From Planctomycetota bacterium (GTDB taxonomy: Bacteria > Planctomycetota > Phycisphaerae > WQYP01): DNA of 10,344 nucleotides. Numbering within the stretch: position 1 is the first letter of the stretch; each line of letters begins with the position of its first letter. Where the stretch lies: positions 1 to 10,344 of the forward strand of contig JAJZEY010000406.1 in NCBI GenBank assembly GCA_021805585.1. Reading direction: 5' to 3'. Positions 6,095 through 10,344 of this stretch are shown here, one piece after another. The translations under genes were made by a program, and so were the position numbers. Under the pieces are notes generated by a model that worked only from the letters and a program-made list of their open reading frames with translations, was not told where the DNA came from and searched no databases.

Positions 6095-6360
6095 AATAGC
6101 CACAAATTTAGCGGAAATGAGCGCATGACCTGGCCGCCGCCATGTACCGATAAGCGTTCGGTAACGGGTGCAAGCAGGGCAAAATATTGAATGAATTGCA
6201 AGAATTTTCGGTTATTCAGTGCCCTATAAGAGGGTCAATGACCGGACGTGAACGCCAAATAAACAACAGAATTCACGCAGTCGCGAATTACGGCTGTGCT
6301 GCGATTTGAATTCATTCGTGAAGCGCTGCATAATTTGCCGATAGACATTAAGTCGTATAC

Positions 6361-6448
6361 CTCCGCAGGACGCGGTGGCGTTCACGTGCAAGTCTTGGTT
6401 TGGATTCGGCCATTAGCTGAATCACCGGCTGTTTGTATGCCTGCGGAG
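6361..6448 (+). ncRNA. Candidate structured RNA or nested inverted repeat
   Basis: CTCCGCAGG (6361-6369) pairs perfectly with CCTGCGGAG (6440-6448), enclosing about 70 bases. Inside, GATTCGGC (6403-6410) pairs with GCTGAATC (6416-6423) through eight pairs, including one G-U, around a CATTA loop. The G-U pair fits an RNA on this strand a little better than a DNA cruciform. The strand is otherwise a guess. It matches no riboswitch I recognise, and in particular it lacks the conserved core words of c-di-GMP-I riboswitches although a diguanylate cyclase gene follows. It could be an unrecognised leader RNA, a small RNA, or a relic of a repeat element. Confidence 0.35.
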
Positions 6449-6616
6449 TGGGCCGTGCAAAAAGCCCGAATGCCTCCGGACGCCTCCGGTTGCATGACGC
6501 TTAAAACGTCAGGGACTTTTGGCCCTTTATGAAACAATGGTCGGCCGTTGGCGTTGAAGCTTGCGGTGGACCGTAAAGGCTGCCAGCCGGAATAATTTCG
6601 TCGGCAAGGCCTTTTC

Positions 6617-6650
6617 ATACGACCGGTTTCATGAGAGAATACGGTCGTAT
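6617..6650. promoter_or_regulatory. 9-bp perfect inverted repeat upstream of the diguanylate cyclase
   Basis: ATACGACCG (6617-6625) and CGGTCGTAT (6642-6650) are exact reverse complements separated by 16 bases. The right arm overlaps a TATTAT (6648-6653) that resembles a -10 box, and the repeat lies about 150 bases before the preferred start of the next gene. It could be an operator or a transcript hairpin. There is no T tract. No convincing -35 box accompanies the TATTAT. Confidence 0.4.
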
Positions 6651-6796
6651 TATTAAGGATGACTGCTCCGATTGAGCTGGTAACGGATTTCCACTCCAGG
6701 GTCATGAACAGCATGGAAGCAAAAGCGATAAAATATCCGCGAAAGGAAGCAGCATCGCGGACCAGCGAGCAATGGTCCACGAGAGAGAGGTGTGTT

Positions 6797-8020
6797 GTGA
6801 CAGGTTATAATCCATTTGATCCCCCCTTTGATCCCGCCTCCCGACCCGAATCGGTTCCCGGGGCGAACATTTTTCGTCGTCCGGGCGGTTCGCCGGAAAT
6901 TTCCCGAGCCGCCGCCGGGGGGTCGCCTTTTGAAGGCACCCGGCCACCTGCGGGCAAAGCCGCACGCGCGAGCCGCGCGCCCGTGGCCAAACCGGCCCGG
7001 CCGCCCGCCGAGCCATCCGATGAAACGAATGCTGATCCGCAGCCATCCGCTGAATCCGCCGCGTCAGCTGCCGGTGCATCCGCTGAACAGGAAGTGGTTT
7101 CCGATGCCGATGCGGCTGCGAATGCTGAATCCCCTACACTTAAACTTCCTGCTTCCGCTCAGATGCGGATGGTGGAGGAAATCTTGCGCGGTGCCAACGC
7201 GGCCACCACCGGCCTGATGCTGTTGCAGGAAAACCTGCGTTGGCCGGGCGTCCTGCGATTTGAACCCACAACCGGTCCGGACGGTCCGTCAGTGGAGTCC
7301 GAGTCTTCGGTGGCCGTGCGCCTGACCGCCGGCGAGCACAATTTTGGTAACCTGGCGCTGGATAGCGCTTCGGTCAGTGCGCGCGTATTGGAACAACTGC
7401 GACAGTGCGGACTGTGGCTGTCGGCGATGCTGGCCATGGCCCGGCAACATCAGACCCTGCGCCGCCTTGCGGACACTGACGAATTGTCCGGAGCGTTTAA
7501 TCGGCGTTACTTTACCGAAATTGTGCCGCGACTTCTGGACAAGGCGCGGAAGGAACGGTTCTGCGTCACGATTCTGCTTTTTGATATTGACGATTTTAAG
7601 CAATACAACGATCAGTTCGGTCATGCCGCAGGTGATGCGATTATCCGCGAAGTCATCGGTCTGTTGCGCCATTGTACGCGCAATCAGGACCTTGTGGCGC
7701 GTATTGGCGGCGATGAATTCGCTGTGGTGTTCTGGGACCAGGGAATATTGCGCCAGCCGGATTCCCAGCATCCGCGCAGCGTGCTGAACATTGCCCAGCG
7801 GTTCCGCAAGGCGGTGGCCGAACACCCGTGGAATGCCGATGGCGGCCCGATTGCCGGGCGGTTAAGCATCAGCGGCGGATTGGCCACCTTCCCATGGGAT
7901 GCATCCAATCTTGACCAGCTTATGGCGGTCGCGGATGGTGAACTGTTGCGTGCCAAATCAATGGGCAAAAATGCAATTGTGCTGGCCGGCCCCGGTGAAA
8001 CGCCGGAAGAGGAAACCTGA
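6797..8020 (+). CDS. Diguanylate cyclase (GGDEF domain protein)
   Basis: A 407-residue enzyme expected to condense two GTP into cyclic di-GMP, the second messenger for surface attachment and matrix production. The GGDEF domain spans about residues 222-395. It opens with TDELSGAFNRR (227-237) and holds LLFDIDDFKQYND and an intact GGDEF signature (304-308). RNQD (295-298) lies exactly five residues before it, matching the RxxD inhibitory site where product binds. Residues 1-105 are Pro/Ala/Ser-rich and probably disordered. Residues 115-220 look like a degenerate GAF-type sensor ending in a long helix. No membrane segment is seen. The GTG start is chosen because GAGAGAGG lies 6 bases before it. 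The frame stays open to an ATG at 6659 that has AAGG directly against it, a poor spacing. That start would add 46 residues. Confidence 0.9.
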   Translation: MTGYNPFDPPFDPASRPESVPGANIFRRPGGSPEISRAAAGGSPFEGTRPPAGKAARASRAPVAKPARPPAEPSDETNADPQPSAESAASAAGASAEQEVVSDADAAANAESPTLKLPASAQMRMVEEILRGANAATTGLMLLQENLRWPGVLRFEPTTGPDGPSVESESSVAVRLTAGEHNFGNLALDSASVSARVLEQLRQCGLWLSAMLAMARQHQTLRRLADTDELSGAFNRRYFTEIVPRLLDKARKERFCVTILLFDIDDFKQYNDQFGHAAGDAIIREVIGLLRHCTRNQDLVARIGGDEFAVVFWDQGILRQPDSQHPRSVLNIAQRFRKAVAEHPWNADGGPIAGRLSISGGLATFPWDASNLDQLMAVADGELLRAKSMGKNAIVLAGPGETPEEET

Positions 8021-8048
8021 TACTCTCTACTTCCGCAACGGATTTGAT

Positions 8049-8152
8049 CCGCAAGCCGCAGGCTCAAAGGCTGGAGCCGCAAGACTGGGACCGTAAGCCA
8101 GTGGGCCGTTTCTTCGTAATTTACGGTCAATGTCCAGATTGGAGGCTTGCGG
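8049..8152. repeat. Nested inverted-repeat element between convergent genes
   Basis: Outer arms CCGCAAGCC (8049-8057) and GGCTTGCGG (8144-8152) are perfect complements. Inside lie two further hairpins: GGCTC/GAGCC (8061-8065 with 8074-8078) and GACCGTAA/TTACGGTC (8089-8096 with 8121-8128). As a folded strand this makes a three-way junction. It begins 29 bases after the diguanylate cyclase stop and faces the 3' end of truD, so it may end or stabilise both transcripts. The words GGACCGTAA and GCTTGCGGTG found here recur at 6559-6576 upstream of the cyclase gene. Confidence 0.5.
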
Positions 8153-8244
8153 TGAATGACATGCAGGCCATAAACCGTTCCGTCACCCGCAGGTTCACGC
8201 GGAATGCTCCACTTGTGCCCGCAAATATAAGGCCGCGGCTGACG

Positions 8245-8264
8245 CGATTAATCGGCAATTGCCG
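8245..8264. repeat. Two overlapping palindromes after truD
   Basis: CGATTAATCG (8245-8254) and CGGCAATTGCCG (8253-8264) are perfect palindromes sharing two bases. They lie just past the truD stop. They could be a weak 3'-end structure or a protein site. No T tract follows. Confidence 0.3.
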
Positions 8265-8274
8265 CACGGTCGGG

Positions 8275-9537
8275 TTAATCCACCGGAACGTCGGTCTTCA
8301 TTATTTCACCGAGAAGCACCGTCGCAAAACAACCGGGCGGCAGGGCGAAAATCAATTCCAAAAACGGCCCAAGATCATCCGTGCCGGTATGAAGCGTCAT
8401 TTCAGATGGAAAAAAGCGCATCGCCCGACGCGACCCCTTGGATTTTTCCGCGCGCGGGCTGTGGAAATCCGAAGGCTTAAGTCCCGCTTTTTCCAGAACG
8501 GTTTTTTCCATATGCCCCGGTTCGCCTTCCGGTTCGGTCATGCGATAGCCGAACATCGGACCGGACGGAGAAATTTCATGGGCGTCGCACCGCGGCTGTT
8601 CGACAGCGGCCTGGGCGGCGGAATTTTCCACGCGAAAAACCGCGCCAATATCATGCTTCCAAGCAAGGTCTCCGGGTAGAATGGTATTGAATTGGCCCAG
8701 CCGAAGCGCAAGTGTTTCATTAAAAAGATGCGCTTGAAGGGCGCTTATCAACAGTCTTTTCAGGCGGATATCCACCAGCCGCATGGCCTGATCGAATTTT
8801 TTCGGATGCCGCGCCAGCAGACCCAGCGCCCGCCTTTCTTCGCGCAGGTGGCCGGGCCAATGGGTAACGGCCAGGTCCAGATTACCGTTGGCAAAATGGC
8901 GGCGGGCTTCCAGCACACCGCCATGGTCCACCTGCGGCTCCGGATCGCCGAGCCAGCGATTCAGGAATTCTTCACTGCGGCCGCGCAGCAGCGAAAGGCC
9001 AAGCTGATGGTTGTCGCCCCGCATGCCAAAGCGTTGCGGGCCGAAAAAATTGGGCACGCCGCTGGTCGCCAGCCGCTGAAGGACGGCCGTGGCTTTTTGT
9101 CCGGCATCGGCAACCGAACCGCCTGCGATGGCCCATTGGTCGTTACGAATTTTGATGGTGAAATGGTTTCCCGCCAGGTGGCCGATTTTTAATTTGTTCT
9201 GGTGGCGGGTAACTTCCAGAATCCGTATCTGCGGCAGTTCCAGCGCGGCAATGCGGGTGTGCGATTCATGTTCGATGGAAAAAGTCTGGCGGGCGAGGGC
9301 CTGAGTGTCTTTCAGGCCGGCATAGCCGATTTCCATGGTTTTACGGCCCAATGCGCGGGCGATCATGTTCACCGCGCTAAGGGTGGAAATGCCGCGCTTT
9401 TCAATGGTAAAATAGACATGAATTCCCTGCCCACTTGCCGGGTAGAGTGGAATTTCGCGCACCACAAAGTCTTCCGTTTTGGTTTTAATCCGGCCGCCGG
9501 TGCCGGGAAGGTCCGCAGTCAGATAAGGAATCGTCAT
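8275..9537 (-). CDS. truD: tRNA pseudouridine(13) synthase
   Basis: TruD converts uridine 13 in the D-arm of certain tRNAs (tRNA-Glu in E. coli) to pseudouridine. The 420-residue product shows the family pattern: TKTEDFVVRE near the start (19-28), GYAGLKDTQALARQ with the expected catalytic aspartate D77, GNHFTIKIR (123-131), GVPNFFGPQRFG (160-171), then a TRUD insertion domain. The late blocks LFNE..ALRLG and ILPGDLAW, and the segment EISPSGPMFGYRM, are also present. It is longer than the E. coli protein (about 350 residues). Much of the excess seems to be in the insertion domain and in a basic C-terminal part. The ATG has GGAG 5 bases before it. It is convergent with the diguanylate cyclase gene and co-directional with the protease gene upstream, across a 228-base gap that suggests its own promoter. 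Confidence 0.95.
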   Translation of the reverse strand: MTIPYLTADLPGTGGRIKTKTEDFVVREIPLYPASGQGIHVYFTIEKRGISTLSAVNMIARALGRKTMEIGYAGLKDTQALARQTFSIEHESHTRIAALELPQIRILEVTRHQNKLKIGHLAGNHFTIKIRNDQWAIAGGSVADAGQKATAVLQRLATSGVPNFFGPQRFGMRGDNHQLGLSLLRGRSEEFLNRWLGDPEPQVDHGGVLEARRHFANGNLDLAVTHWPGHLREERRALGLLARHPKKFDQAMRLVDIRLKRLLISALQAHLFNETLALRLGQFNTILPGDLAWKHDIGAVFRVENSAAQAAVEQPRCDAHEISPSGPMFGYRMTEPEGEPGHMEKTVLEKAGLKPSDFHSPRAEKSKGSRRAMRFFPSEMTLHTGTDDLGPFLELIFALPPGCFATVLLGEIMKTDVPVD

Positions 9538-9765
9538 ATTCGCTCCGAAGCGGCATCAGACCGCCGCACCATTGCGGTGGCAAGTGCCAAAGTCCACCAG
9601 TGTAATGACTTTTGCCGCGGTTCGCGCGTCGGCGCAGGTTGGCTCGCAAGCCGGGTTGAGGCAACGGACGCAAAAGGGGCGGGCGCATACAGGGGGCCGG
9701 CCCATTGGCCTGCCTCAATTTAAGCAAGATGCTTTGCCGATGGCGCTTTTGTGACGTGCAACCGC
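9538..9765 (-). promoter_or_regulatory. truD upstream region with an inverted repeat
   Basis: This 228-base gap holds no gene. TTGAGGCA (9656-9663) is exactly complementary to TGCCTCAA (9711-9718), enclosing a GC-rich stretch that contains a smaller GGCC-type hairpin (around 9696-9710). A 5-bp hairpin with a TAAT loop (9762-9775) overlaps the stop codon of the protease gene and may mark its 3' end. No convincing -35/-10 pair for truD was found. Confidence 0.3.
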
Positions 9766-10344
9766 CTAATGGCGGGCCGCGTGCTGTAAATAGACCGCAA
9801 ACAAATCATAGGTAACATGAGTGCCGACATCCACGCCAAAACCGCGGAATATAAAAATACCGCCAAAATAAATGCCGGCGGCGGTGCGGAAGAAAAAGGT
9901 TTGCGGCGTAAATGCCTCGGCCCCAAGATAATGATAAAGCGAAAACAGCACCGCCGATCCGCCGACCGCCAGAATCAACGACCAACCGAAGGACATGCGC
10001 AACACATCTTTCAGCAGAAATAAAATTGTGGTCAGCAGCAGCAGCCGGAAAAGCAACTCTTCATAAATTCCCGCGCCAATGGAAAGCACGGCCTGCGTCT
10101 GCCATGGCTGACCGGCGGCCGCCCGGGTTGCGCCGTGCAGCGTGGCACCGTGGGCGACCATCAGTGCGAAAAAGACAATTGGCAACGACCAAAGCAGGCT
10201 TTCCCCGAACATGCCCATGTAAAGCAGCGGATCAAAGTCCCACGGGTCTTTGCGAACAAAATGCCAGATCAACAGCGCCACGACCAGCGCCAGTGCCGGC
10301 AGGTAATTTCCGGCGGCACCGACGGCGGCGAAAAAACGCAGCAT
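9766..10344 (-). CDS. CPBP/CAAX-type intramembrane metalloprotease (5' end at or beyond the window edge)
   Basis: At least 192 residues, mostly hydrophobic, with about five membrane segments (roughly 12-30, 50-65, 98-112, 120-136 and 150-167). All three motifs of the CPBP (Abi/CAAX protease) family are in place: EELLFR (95-100, EExxxR), FSLYH (134-138, FxxxH) and HVTYD (176-180, HxxxN/D). The glutamates and histidines are expected to hold a catalytic zinc inside the membrane. In bacteria such proteins act in processing of small peptides or lipidated substrates, bacteriocin immunity and regulation, but no substrate can be deduced here. The frame reaches the last base with an ATG there. The sequence begins inside a hydrophobic stretch, so the true start probably lies beyond the right edge and at least one membrane helix may be missing. 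Confidence 0.85.
   Translation of the reverse strand: MLRFFAAVGAAGNYLPALALVVALLIWHFVRKDPWDFDPLLYMGMFGESLLWSLPIVFFALMVAHGATLHGATRAAAGQPWQTQAVLSIGAGIYEELLFRLLLLTTILFLLKDVLRMSFGWSLILAVGGSAVLFSLYHYLGAEAFTPQTFFFRTAAGIYFGGIFIFRGFGVDVGTHVTYDLFAVYLQHAARH

Larger units (their letters stand above)
5927..6796. other. Divergent gene-free stretch of 870 bp
   Basis: No reading frame here resembles a protein. The short frames at 5901-6128 and 6296-6532 (plus) and 6382-6780 (minus) are unconvincing in composition and context. The half next to csp holds its promoter and leader. The half facing the diguanylate cyclase gene is dense in inverted repeats: 6145-6163 (TACCGA/TCGGTA), 6361-6448, 6403-6423, 6456-6493 and 6617-6650. 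It also has a direct repeat GCCTCCGG (6472-6479 and 6482-6489). The arrangement suggests divergent regulation, non-coding RNA, or remains of inserted repeat elements. Confidence 0.5.

Noticed and set aside
6361..6660. c-di-GMP riboswitch controlling the diguanylate cyclase gene
   Set aside because: The conserved core words and paired geometry of class I and class II c-di-GMP riboswitches are not seen. Only generic hairpins are present.
6296..6780. Short frames 6296-6532 (plus) and 6382-6780 (minus)
   Set aside because: They overlap each other in a hairpin-rich stretch, have no ribosome binding site, and resemble no family I know.
6659..6796. Extending the diguanylate cyclase to the ATG at 6659
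   Set aside because: The AAGG is directly against that ATG with no spacing, whereas the GTG at 6797 has GAGAGAGG at 6 bases. The added 46 residues resemble no domain.
1..10344. CRISPR array, tRNA or rRNA genes, transposase genes
   Set aside because: No regularly spaced direct repeats with unique spacers, no cloverleaf with a GGTTCRA-type T-arm, no rRNA core words and no transposase-like frame were seen on either strand by eye.

Overview
The window reads as a chromosomal stretch from a GC-rich, Gram-negative-type bacterium, most likely a planctomycete or a close relative. This is inferred from three things: the RHS core at the left edge is worded like planctomycete RHS proteins, the housekeeping genes are scattered and not tightly packed, and the gene-free DNA is rich in inverted repeats of a kind I recall from planctomycete and verrucomicrobial genomes. 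No rRNA gene, tRNA gene or other taxonomic anchor is present, so the assignment is tentative.

Layout. Positions 1-328 (minus) hold the 3' part of an RHS-repeat gene that lost its 5' part inside the window and runs off the left edge. Positions 339-1396 hold no convincing gene. They carry a short direct repeat, two imperfect inverted-repeat elements of about 200-215 bp built from iterated short words, a third inverted repeat, and three hairpins just before a plus-strand GT4 glycosyltransferase (1397-2608). A strong hairpin at 2783-2808 separates this gene from a convergent minus-strand run. In order of transcription that run is a cold-shock protein with a C-terminal extension (5624-5926), a stand-alone CoaB-type phosphopantothenate-cysteine ligase (4679-5434), exonuclease VII small subunit xseB (4259-4531), and a two-pass membrane protein with four helical repeats spaced exactly 55 residues apart (2824-4119).

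Positions 5927-6796 form an 870-bp divergent gene-free stretch. It holds a plausible csp promoter with a leader of about 130 nt on the minus strand, and several inverted repeats on the side facing a plus-strand diguanylate cyclase (6797-8020). That enzyme has an intact GGDEF motif and an RxxD inhibitory site. Downstream, a nested inverted-repeat element (8049-8152) lies between it and the convergent truD tRNA pseudouridine synthase (8275-9537). A CPBP/CAAX-type membrane protease (9766 to the right edge) lies upstream of truD on the same strand.

The genes do not form one pathway. They are housekeeping functions (CoA synthesis, DNA repair, tRNA modification, cold response) beside accessory ones (glycosyltransferase, c-di-GMP signalling, RHS remnant). 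The least ordinary features are the exact 55-residue repeat protein, the truncated RHS core next to inverted-repeat elements, and the structured intergenic DNA on both sides of the diguanylate cyclase.
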